Source of the DNA: Alphaproteobacteria bacterium
Lineage (GTDB): Bacteria > Pseudomonadota > Alphaproteobacteria > RF32 > CAG-239
DNA: 10,005 nucleotides
Direction of reading: 5' to 3'
Assembly (NCBI GenBank): GCA_017650255.1
Contig: JAGCFG010000019.1
Coordinates: 1-10,005, forward strand
Of the stretch, positions 5,537 to 10,005 are shown piece after piece (within the stretch, counting starts at the first letter, position 1; every line of letters begins with the position of its first letter). The notes below the pieces were generated by a model. The model was not told the DNA's origin, ran no database searches, and worked only from the letters and a program-made list of their open reading frames with translations. The position numbers were made by a program, and so were the translations under genes.

Positions 5537-6118
5537 TTACTTCAAAATTTTTGAGATTACGCCGGTGGCAATTTTTCTCTTACCTTTGAAAATAGGGAAA
5601 CTGGTGCCCTCTTCCATCACCAACGGACAAATCAATTCAATCGTCACATCGGCACTGTCTTTCGGCATCACCTTGTCAGCCCCGTCAGGCAACAAAATTT
5701 GCCCGGTAACTTTGACGGTATTAAAACCGAATTGCAGCAACGCTTTGTGGCATAACGGAATTCCGCCCTCTTTCTCGGCCAAAACAAGGCACTTTGCCTC
5801 AAATTTCGAGTGCGCAACCGCTGTTCCGGGGGTTGCCAGTACTTGCCCGGGAGTAATATCTTCTTTTTTCACTCCGCGGAGCTGAACACCGATATTATCA
5901 CCGGCTTTTGCCTCATCAAGCAGCTGACGAAATTTTTCAATTTGGACGGCGACTGTTTTTTGGGTCTTATTAAATCCGACAATTTCCAGCTCGTCCCCCT
6001 TGCGAATAACACCGCTCACTACTCGACCGATAACAAAGGTGCCGCGGCCGGTAACATTGAAAACACTGTCAATCGGCATCAAAAATGCCTGTTTTTCTGA
6101 ATTTTGTTCATTTTCCAT
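5537..6118 (-). CDS. Stand-alone EF-Tu domains 2 and 3, lacking the GTPase domain
   Basis: The 193-residue protein aligns by eye with the last two beta-barrel domains of elongation factor Tu, which carries aminoacyl-tRNA to the ribosome. After 11 polar residues it enters domain 2 at FLMPIDSVFNVTGRGTFVIGR (EF-Tu: [21 protein letters not shown]). It continues through EIVGFNKTQK, IEKFRQLLDEAKAGDNIGVQLRG and PGQVLATPGT into domain 3 (KFEAKCLVLAEKEGG, FGFNTVKVTG, VMPKDSADVTIELICPL). There is no G domain: no P loop, DCPG or NKCD motif, and the upstream DNA is promoter. Domain 2 keeps residues matching the EF-Tu aminoacyl pocket (GRGT, the E and FR of IEKFR, the N of GDN). Domain 3 has lost the HTPFFKGYRPQFY region and is shorter there. 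The clean boundary and intact promoter and terminator argue for a functional paralog. It may bind tRNA ends or an EF-Tu partner, but this is inference. Confidence 0.9.
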   Translation of the reverse strand: MENEQNSEKQAFLMPIDSVFNVTGRGTFVIGRVVSGVIRKGDELEIVGFNKTQKTVAVQIEKFRQLLDEAKAGDNIGVQLRGVKKEDITPGQVLATPGTAVAHSKFEAKCLVLAEKEGGIPLCHKALLQFGFNTVKVTGQILLPDGADKVMPKDSADVTIELICPLVMEEGTSFPIFKGKRKIATGVISKILK

Positions 6119-6159
6119 AAAAAATAATTTTTAGTTCATAATAAAATTTTCAGACCGAC

Positions 6160-6188
6160 ACAAAACCATATTTTCCGATTTTTGTCAA
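6160..6188 (-). promoter_or_regulatory. Array-type promoter of the EF-Tu fragment gene
   Basis: TTGACA (6183-6188) and TTTTGT (6160-6165) are 17 bases apart. The spacer AAAATCGGAAAATATGG differs from that of R5 at only a few bases. The -35 box begins 70 bases before the ATG and the leader has GAAAATTTTATTATG. The promoter places this unrelated protein in the same regulon as the repeat proteins. Confidence 0.75.
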
Positions 6189-6193
6189 GCAAC

Positions 6194-6227
6194 AAAAAAC
6201 GCCGACACTCATTACAAGTATCGACGT
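6194..6227 (-). terminator. Rho-independent terminator of R6
   Basis: An 11-bp stem, ACGTCGATACT with AGTGTCGGCGT (two G-U pairs), has a 7-base loop and is followed by T6 on the minus strand. It lies 8 bases after the R6 stop and belongs to the CGCCGA class. Confidence 0.9.
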
Positions 6228-6235
6228 TAGCAGGT

Positions 6236-7048
6236 TTACAAATCACCGTCATCACCGGGACGAAAGAAACACTTCACATGGAGGTTGCGTTCCACCCCCC
6301 AGCGTTTTTCATAAGCGGCAATCAGCTTCTCGTTGCCGAGCTTCAGCAGCTCTTCTTCTGCCGGCGGAGAGAATCTGTATTTGTTAAAATAACATTTTAT
6401 CCGCTCGATATCACCGGTTTCGACCAACTTTGCTTCAACTTCCATAAGAAAGTCATCGTGAGAAATATAAATCTTAAAAATTTCAACATTTTTAGACTTG
6501 ATAACTCTTATCTGAGCAGCTTCATCAAAACCGTGATCTTTCAGATAAGCTTTAAGCATCTCAAGATTTGCCATTTTAACAAGTTCATTTTGGGCATCAT
6601 AACCAATTGTAAAATACTTGTTATACCTGCCCACGTAGATTTTCAGCAACTCGACATTCTGCAAGCGCACAAGAGCCAATTCCCCTTTATCATCCAAAGT
6701 AGCATGAGAAAGATAGTTTTTCAAAAACTTGACATCAGCGGACTTAATAAGCTCTGCCACAGCTTCATCAGCATAAATATTCACAGCCGTAATCAGCTCC
6801 ATATTACCTGTTTTGACAACCGCAACTTGCGCCTTTGTGCAAAGACCAAACTCATCATTATAGGCTTTAATAAACTCCAAATTGCCGGTTTTTACCAGCG
6901 CAATCTGGGCAGTTTCAGCCAATTCCAAAGACAAAGTCTTCTTGCTGATATATTGCCGCATAAGTTCCACATCACCGGTAGCAACCAGTTTTTTCTGCTC
7001 CTTTCTGCTGAGTGGAGCAATCATTTGAATTCTTTTTTTAATGTCCAT
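6236..7048 (-). CDS. 26-residue repeat (predicted alpha-solenoid) protein R6
   Basis: At 270 residues with about nine units this is the longest family member. After the cap MDIKKRIQMIAPLSRKEQKKLV it runs through units headed by TAQIALVKTGN, LCTKAQVAVVKTGN, DEAVAELIKSAD, DDKGELALVRLQN, YDAQNELVKMAN, DEAAQIRVIKSKN, MEVEAKLVETGD and PPAEEELLKLGN. A non-repeat tail (about the last 20 residues, ending RPGDDGDL) contains a Cys and a basic stretch. One unit near residue 75 is shortened by about three residues. No signal peptide or membrane helix is seen. The ATG at 7048 has no Shine-Dalgarno sequence; promoter spacing supports it. It precedes the EF-Tu fragment gene in transcription order, with a terminator between them. 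Confidence 0.85.
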   Translation of the reverse strand: MDIKKRIQMIAPLSRKEQKKLVATGDVELMRQYISKKTLSLELAETAQIALVKTGNLEFIKAYNDEFGLCTKAQVAVVKTGNMELITAVNIYADEAVAELIKSADVKFLKNYLSHATLDDKGELALVRLQNVELLKIYVGRYNKYFTIGYDAQNELVKMANLEMLKAYLKDHGFDEAAQIRVIKSKNVEIFKIYISHDDFLMEVEAKLVETGDIERIKCYFNKYRFSPPAEEELLKLGNEKLIAAYEKRWGVERNLHVKCFFRPGDDGDL

Positions 7049-7089
7049 AATATTAATAATTTTAAATTTATAATACTCATTTAGCCATC

Positions 7090-7118
7090 ACAAAATCACA
7101 TTTTCATATTTTTGTCAA
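7090..7118 (-). promoter_or_regulatory. Array-type promoter of R6
   Basis: TTGACA (7113-7118) and TTTTGT (7090-7095) are 17 bases apart with spacer AAAATATGAAAATGTGA. The -35 box begins 70 bases before the ATG. The leader is AT-rich but diverges from the AATTTTATTATT core of the others. Confidence 0.75.
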
Positions 7119-7153
7119 GTTTTTTCAAATAGTGACAGGCACATAAAATAAAC

Positions 7154-7193
7154 TTCATCACGCGGAGGACTGCAAGTCCTACGTAGTGATCCA
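7154..7193. repeat. Palindromic element (TCATCAC...GTGATCCA)
   Basis: The imperfect hairpin ATCACGCGGAGGACT/AGTCCTACGTAGTGAT has a very short loop and is flanked by TC on one side and CCACGAC on the other. The layout resembles dispersed alphaproteobacterial palindromes. It lies next to composite repeat copy 2. Confidence 0.6.
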
Positions 7194-7212
7194 CGACAAA
7201 TTACATATAACA

Positions 7213-7297
7213 GTCATCCCTCCAAAAACGTCAGTTTTTGGTCAAGGGATCTTCGACTTTTCTTTACACCTCGGACTTTTGCCCTCAAAGGCATGAC
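7213..7297 (-). repeat. Composite palindromic intergenic repeat, copy 2
   Basis: This is related to 3167-3270 but inverted. Read on the minus strand it begins GTCATGCC, carries GGCAAAAGTCCGAGGT (copy 1 has GACAAAAGTCAGAGGT), then the identical core AAGTCGAAGATCCCTTGA, and ends AGGGATGAC. Its strong hairpin (7216-7250 on plus) has arms CCAAAAAC/GTTTTTGG where copy 1 has TTTTTTGC/GCAAAAAA, so pairing is kept despite sequence change. The outer AGGCAT arm of the other hairpin has been lost. Confidence 0.75.
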
Positions 7298-7324
7298 AAT
7301 CTGCAATTATCCTTTATCATATCA

Positions 7325-7351
7325 CAAAAAAAGGAAGGCTATTGCCCTCCT
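7325..7351 (-). terminator. Rho-independent terminator of R7
   Basis: The 8-bp stem AGGAGGGC/GCCTTCCT, with one G-U pair and a 4-base loop, is followed by T7 on the minus strand. The stem overlaps the last codons and stop of R7, so the end of the gene is part of the hairpin. It belongs to the GGAAGG class. Confidence 0.88.
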
Positions 7352-7977
7352 TTCTTTTTTTCAAAAAGTGAAAGTTTCCACCATTTTGCTTCATAAACTT
7401 GCAACAACCTGTCATTTCCCCGCAACACAAGCTCTCTTTCAGCATTGTCCGGCAAAGGTCGCCGATTGATATAACATTCCACAATCTTGGCGTTGGCGAT
7501 TTTAACAATCTCGGTCACATTGTCCGTGTAGAGATTGTTCCCCTGTCTTTGCATATACTTTTCAAACAAGCCGGCATCGCCGCGCTTTATCAACTCTCTT
7601 TCCAGCTTTTTGCCCAAAAGAAACCTGTTGAAATACAGCACCACCAACGCTGCCTCGCCTTGTTTGATAAGCATCTCTTGCGCGGCAGGAGAAAACTTGT
7701 GACCTTCGGAAATATACAGAGCAATCAGCTCTCCGTTCCCCGATTGCAAAAGCTTTATCTCGACTTCCTCCTCCAACCGATAATGAGCAACATTGCCGGA
7801 AACATAGTGTTTGAAACATGCCTGGTTTTCAGGCTTCAAGAGTTCAAATTCAGCCTCTTTGCAAAGACTGCAATTTTCCAAATACCTGTCAAACAGTTCC
7901 AAATCGCCTGATCTGACCAGTTCAATTTCTTCCTGCGCACACAACTTCTGTCCGCTTTCAATTTTTTCTCTATTCAT
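7339..7977 (-). CDS. 26-residue repeat (predicted alpha-solenoid) protein R7
   Basis: The 212-residue soluble protein has about seven units: LCAQEEIELVRSGDLELF, LCKEAEFELLKPEN, LEEEVEIKLLQSGNGELIALYI, FSPAAQEMLIKQGE, GKKLERELIKRGD, TDNVTEIVKIAN and PDNAERELVLRGNDRLLQVY. A short basic tail (FEKKKGGQ) overlaps the terminator. Two inter-repeat loops are longer than usual, at GNVAHY and QRQGNN. It is the only member with no -35 box: 84 bases separate its ATG (7977) from the R8 stop, and that gap holds the R8 stem and a truncated leader. It is therefore probably expressed by read-through from R8. No Shine-Dalgarno sequence is seen. Function is unknown. Confidence 0.83.
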   Translation of the reverse strand: MNREKIESGQKLCAQEEIELVRSGDLELFDRYLENCSLCKEAEFELLKPENQACFKHYVSGNVAHYRLEEEVEIKLLQSGNGELIALYISEGHKFSPAAQEMLIKQGEAALVVLYFNRFLLGKKLERELIKRGDAGLFEKYMQRQGNNLYTDNVTEIVKIANAKIVECYINRRPLPDNAERELVLRGNDRLLQVYEAKWWKLSLFEKKKGGQ

Positions 7978-8012
7978 AATACATATTTTAAATTAATAAT
8001 AAATTTCAATAG

Positions 8013-8052
8013 CTTAACGCCGACATTTCCTTAATTTAAGAAATATCGGCGT
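8013..8052 (-). terminator. R8 terminator stem without a U tract, fused to the R7 leader
   Basis: The 13-bp stem ACGCCGATATTTC/GAAATGTCGGCGT is followed on the minus strand by TAAGC instead of the six or so T present in the related hairpins of R3, R5 and R6. The next bases (TTAAGCTATTGAAATTTATT) match the R2 leader (TTAAGCCATTGAAATTTATT). It is probably a weakened terminator or processing hairpin within an R8-R7 transcript. Confidence 0.65.
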
Positions 8053-8061
8053 CAATTTTTC

Positions 8062-8508
8062 TTACAACGGCAAAGACACATCCGGATGATTAGCAATATG
8101 CAGAGCAATCAAATCTCTATTTCCCAGATCGACAAGTTCTTCTCTTGCTTTTCTCTCAAGAGGACGTTTGATAATATATGCACTGATACCATCGGCATTG
8201 CCGCTTTTGACAAGCTCAATCACGGCGCTTTCTGCCAAAAGATGTCTGTCCATATAAAGCACTATCAACTCGGAATCACCGGACTTTACCAACTCAATTT
8301 CCGCATCTTCGCAAAAAGAATAGCGCTTGATATAAGGCTTAATCCACTCCGGCTTGCCCTGTTTGACAAGCTCAATTTCAGCATACTTGCTCATGGGATA
8401 ATTTGCCGCATATATCTCAAACAACGACAAATTGCCAAGCTTTAAGAGTTCAACTTCTTTTCTCGGGGACAATGTTTGTCCGTCTTTAACTTTTTCTTCC
8501 AATTCCAT
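8062..8508 (-). CDS. 26-residue repeat (predicted alpha-solenoid) protein R8
   Basis: The 148-residue protein has five units of exactly 26 residues and shows the family period most clearly: SPRKEVELLKLGN, SKYAEIELVKQGKPEWIKPYIKRY, CEDAEIELVKSGDSELIVLYMDRH, AESAVIELVKSGNADGISAYI and ERKAREELVDLGNRDLIALHI. The cap (MELEEKVKDGQTL) resembles those of R1 and R2, and it ends soon after the last unit (DVSLPL). One unit carries the FC-x-x-AE cysteine. No signal peptide or membrane segment is seen. The ATG at 8508 has no Shine-Dalgarno sequence but is placed by promoter spacing. It is probably first in a two-gene unit with R7. Confidence 0.86.
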   Translation of the reverse strand: MELEEKVKDGQTLSPRKEVELLKLGNLSLFEIYAANYPMSKYAEIELVKQGKPEWIKPYIKRYSFCEDAEIELVKSGDSELIVLYMDRHLLAESAVIELVKSGNADGISAYIIKRPLERKAREELVDLGNRDLIALHIANHPDVSLPL

Positions 8509-8544
8509 AATAATATATTTTTTCTAATTACAACCATTGTCCGG

Positions 8545-8573
8545 CAAAATATCACGCAAATTGCTCTTGTCAA
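8545..8573 (-). promoter_or_regulatory. Array-type promoter of R8 (and probably R7)
   Basis: TTGACA (8568-8573) lies 17 bases from ATTTTG (8545-8550), within the GCGTGATATTTTG context similar to the GTGATTTTATT of R1. AAAAAAC precedes the -35 box as in its relatives. The -35 box begins 65 bases before the R8 ATG. Confidence 0.7.
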
Positions 8574-8618
8574 GTTTTTTCCTTGTCGTGTTCTGCTCTT
8601 TTCTTCTTTAAACCAAAC

Positions 8619-8649
8619 AAAAAAGGAAGGTCATTTTTCAACCTTCCTT
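8619..8649 (-). terminator. Rho-independent terminator of R9
   Basis: The perfect 9-bp stem AAGGAAGGT/ACCTTCCTT has a 9-base loop and is followed by further T on the minus strand. It lies 22 bases after the R9 stop and belongs to the GGAAGG class. Confidence 0.9.
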
Positions 8650-8671
8650 TATTCTCATCAAAGAGTTTGCC

Positions 8672-9130
8672 CTAAACAATCCGAAACTTGTCAGGCGCGA
8701 CATAAGCCTCGGCAAGGCCATTCCCACGCGACGGCAACATCTTGACAATGTCGTCACAAAGCGGAAACTTCGTCCCCACCATACAGAAAAGGTCTTCCTT
8801 GCGACCGTGCTCGAGCAGATATTTCTGCGCTGCATGGCTCAAGGGATAGCGCTTGATATACGTCTGCAGCAAGCGGCTATCCTTGCGTTTGATAAGAAGC
8901 ACCTCAGCATCTCCTGTGAAGGCACGCTTCTCAATGTAGGTATCAATCACCTCCGGACGGCAGTTGCCGACGAGAATTTTCTCTCCTTCGGGCGAAAGAT
9001 TATAGGCACGAACATAGCGCGAGGCTTCGTGATAGTCAGCATTCTGCATAAATGTCAGCTCCGACTTCGGGTCCAGACGAGGTCCGGTATAAGGCACCTC
9101 TACTTGCTTAATAATTCTATGGCTTTTCAT
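8672..9130 (-). CDS. Divergent 26-residue repeat protein R9
   Basis: The 152-residue soluble protein is first in transcription order within the array. An N-terminal stretch unlike the others (about 1-19, ending YTGPRL) is followed by about five units: DPKSELTFMQNAD, SPEGEKILVGNCRPEVIDTYIEKR, TGDAEVLLIKRKDSRLLQTYIKRY, SHAAQKYLLEHGRKED and CDDIVKMLPSRGN. The middle two are clearly family-like (TYIEKRAF, TYIKRYPLS), while the last two have lost the LI-x-x-Y half. Its DNA is visibly richer in G and C than the other repeat genes, and its promoter is of a different type. The ATG at 9130 is preceded only by a weak AAGAA. It may be an older or separately regulated member. Function is unknown. Confidence 0.82.
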   Translation of the reverse strand: MKSHRIIKQVEVPYTGPRLDPKSELTFMQNADYHEASRYVRAYNLSPEGEKILVGNCRPEVIDTYIEKRAFTGDAEVLLIKRKDSRLLQTYIKRYPLSHAAQKYLLEHGRKEDLFCMVGTKFPLCDDIVKMLPSRGNGLAEAYVAPDKFRIV

Positions 9131-9175
9131 TTCTTGAATAATTTGGTGAACAATAATTTCTGATTCCTACCACCG

Positions 9176-9204
9176 GTCATACCCCTTTTTTGCATCAATG
9201 TCAA
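9176..9204 (-). promoter_or_regulatory. Sigma-70-like promoter of R9
   Basis: TTGACA (9199-9204) and TATGAC (9176-9181) are 17 bases apart. The spacer and -10 box differ from the array type, and the AAAAC prefix and AATTTTATTATT leader are absent. It lies just past the ctrA terminator. Confidence 0.7.
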
Positions 9205-9226
9205 CCTGCATTCTCAAGTATATCGA

Positions 9227-9258
9227 CAAAAAAAGCTCCCGTTTATGGGAGCTTTTTG
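9227..9258 (-). terminator. Rho-independent terminator of ctrA
   Basis: The stem AGCTCCC/GGGAGCT has a 6-base loop and A and T runs on both sides, giving T7 on the minus strand. It begins 4 bases after the ctrA stop and isolates ctrA from the repeat array. Confidence 0.93.
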
Positions 9259-9261
9259 CAA

Positions 9262-9951
9262 CTATTTTTTTATCTCATCCGGATCACGCAGAACATATCC
9301 TCTGCCCCAAACGGTTTCGATATAATTTTTTCCACCACTGGCTTTTTCCAGCTTTTTGCGCAATTTGCAGATAAAGACATCAATAATTTTGAGTTCCGGC
9401 TCATCAATACCGCCATACAAATGGTTCAAAAATTGGTCTTTGTTCAAAGTTGAGCCCTTGCGCAGCGACAACAACTCCATAATACCATATTCTTTTCCGG
9501 TCAAATGCAGATTCTCACCATTAACGCTGACCGTCTGCGTATCCAAATTAACCTCGACATCACCTGTTTTGATAACCGAGTTAGAATGCCCCTTAGAACG
9601 ACGCACAATCGCTTGAATACGCGCCAACAGCTCCGCACGATCAAACGGCTTTGTAAGATAGTCATCGGCACCAAAACCAAGTCCCTTAACTTTTTTATCC
9701 GGCTCACTCAAACCAGACAAAATCAACACCGGAGTCTCAATTTTTGCCGAGCGCAAACGCTTCAAAACTTCATAACCGTTAATATCCGGCAGCATCAAAT
9801 CCAATATTATAATGTCATAATCATAAAGTTTACCGATTTCCAAACCATCTTCACCAAGATCGGTAGTATCAATAATCATTCCTTCTTTTTTGAGCATTGT
9901 TTCGATACTTTGCGAAACAGCATAATCATCTTCTACCAATAAAACGCGCAT
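9262..9951 (-). CDS. ctrA: CtrA, cell-cycle response regulator
   Basis: CtrA is the alphaproteobacterial OmpR-family regulator that, when phosphorylated by the CckA-ChpT relay, controls cell-cycle, division and motility genes. The receiver domain (about 1-120) has the acidic pair EDD at 7-9, the phosphoacceptor Asp51 in ILDLMLPD, and the TKPF lysine. The linker [16 protein letters not shown] and the winged-helix domain ([58 protein letters not shown]) are almost diagnostic of CtrA. The frame is open to ATG 9963. I choose the ATG at 9951 because GGAG lies 6 bases before it and CtrA proteins begin MRVLL; ATG 9963 has only T-rich sequence before it. That gives 229 residues. The C-terminus DEIKK lacks the terminal Ala-Ala of the Caulobacter protein. 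Confidence 0.95.
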   Translation of the reverse strand: MRVLLVEDDYAVSQSIETMLKKEGMIIDTTDLGEDGLEIGKLYDYDIIILDLMLPDINGYEVLKRLRSAKIETPVLILSGLSEPDKKVKGLGFGADDYLTKPFDRAELLARIQAIVRRSKGHSNSVIKTGDVEVNLDTQTVSVNGENLHLTGKEYGIMELLSLRKGSTLNKDQFLNHLYGGIDEPELKIIDVFICKLRKKLEKASGGKNYIETVWGRGYVLRDPDEIKK

Positions 9952-9986
9952 CATTTTCTCCATAAAAAAATAGTTTTTATGCGCAC

Positions 9987-9992
9987 ATAATA
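9987..9992 (-). promoter_or_regulatory. Possible ctrA -10 box
   Basis: TATTAT on the minus strand lies 35 bases before the chosen ctrA ATG. A matching -35 box would fall beyond the window edge, so the promoter cannot be confirmed. No complete TTAA-N7-TTAA CtrA box is visible in the few bases present. Confidence 0.3.
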
Positions 9993-10005
9993 CACACGAT
10001 TTTTA

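Noticed and set aside
5537-6118. tuf pseudogene
   Set aside because: The frame is intact, the cut is at a domain boundary, and promoter and terminator are present. No remnant of domain 1 lies upstream.
6182-7084. A 300-residue open frame on the plus strand opposite R6
   Set aside because: It is the antisense shadow of a repetitive gene, has no start signal, runs through the R6 terminator and promoter, and its product has no recognisable features. Shorter plus-strand frames opposite R4, R5, R7, R8 and tolA have the same explanation.
3167-7297. CRISPR array
   Set aside because: The repeated palindromes occur only as two diverged copies 4 kb apart, without regular spacers or cas genes.
2688-9130. 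Chromosomal integron gene cassettes
   Set aside because: Small single-gene units separated by palindromes suggested this. However, each unit has its own promoter, the palindromes are U-tract terminators, no attC-like GTTRRRY/RYYYAAC boxes are seen, and the genes are paralogs, unlike typical cassettes.
2688-9130. Ankyrin, TPR, Sel1 or PPR repeats
   Set aside because: The 26-residue period and consensus do not fit ankyrin (33), TPR (34), Sel1 (about 36) or PPR (35), and the ankyrin TPLH and TPR W-G-A signatures are missing.
2688-9130. Toxin-antitoxin or toxin-immunity array
   Set aside because: Small paralogous genes in tandem suggested polyimmunity. However, no toxin gene, signal peptide, catalytic motif or paired overlapping genes are visible, so it stays unsupported.

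Overview
All genes in this window read on the minus strand, so gene order runs from high to low coordinates. The organism looks like an AT-rich alphaproteobacterium. The strongest evidence is a clear CtrA master cell-cycle regulator at the right end (9262-9951) and a tolQ-tolR-tolA envelope operon at the left (373-2531). Assignment to an uncultured, host-associated alphaproteobacterial lineage is inference.

Left block (1-2531): tolQ, tolR and tolA are packed with a 1-base overlap and a 6-base gap. They are followed at once by the start of an unidentified multi-helix membrane protein that runs off the window edge. It occupies the place where tolB would often be. tolQ and the membrane protein have good Shine-Dalgarno sequences, and tolA must use TTG.

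Middle block (2637-9204): between the Tol operon and ctrA lies a tandem array of ten small genes. Nine, called R1 to R9 here (R1 2688-3017, R2 3376-3669, R3 3793-4035, R4 4136-4714, R5 4842-5423, R6 6236-7048, R7 7339-7977, R8 8062-8508, R9 8672-9130), encode cytoplasmic proteins of 80-270 residues. They are built almost entirely of a degenerate repeat of about 26 residues, roughly [LF]C-x-x-AExELVKxG[ND]xELIxxYIxRY, with about 50 units in all. The pattern predicts a two-helix alpha-solenoid. I cannot assign it to a named family; its spacing recalls LRV/HEAT-like repeats. The tenth gene (5537-6118) is a free-standing EF-Tu domain 2 plus domain 3 with no GTPase domain.

The array is built from repeated transcription units. 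Eight of the ten genes, including the EF-Tu fragment, have a near-identical promoter (CTTGACA, 17 bases, then a T-rich TTTTGT/TTTATT hexamer). The -35 box lies 60-70 bases before the ATG, and the AT-rich leader has no Shine-Dalgarno sequence. Each gene ends in its own hairpin terminator, and two hairpin families alternate along the array. R7 is the exception: a deletion-like junction joins the R8 terminator stem, stripped of its U tract, to a truncated leader. R9 has a different, more canonical promoter and higher GC.

Two intergenic spaces (3123-3332 and 7130-7325) carry related composite palindromic repeats of the GTCAT...ATC type. The function of the array is unknown. The shared promoter suggests that the solenoid proteins and the EF-Tu fragment form one regulon, possibly linked to translation, but that link is inference.
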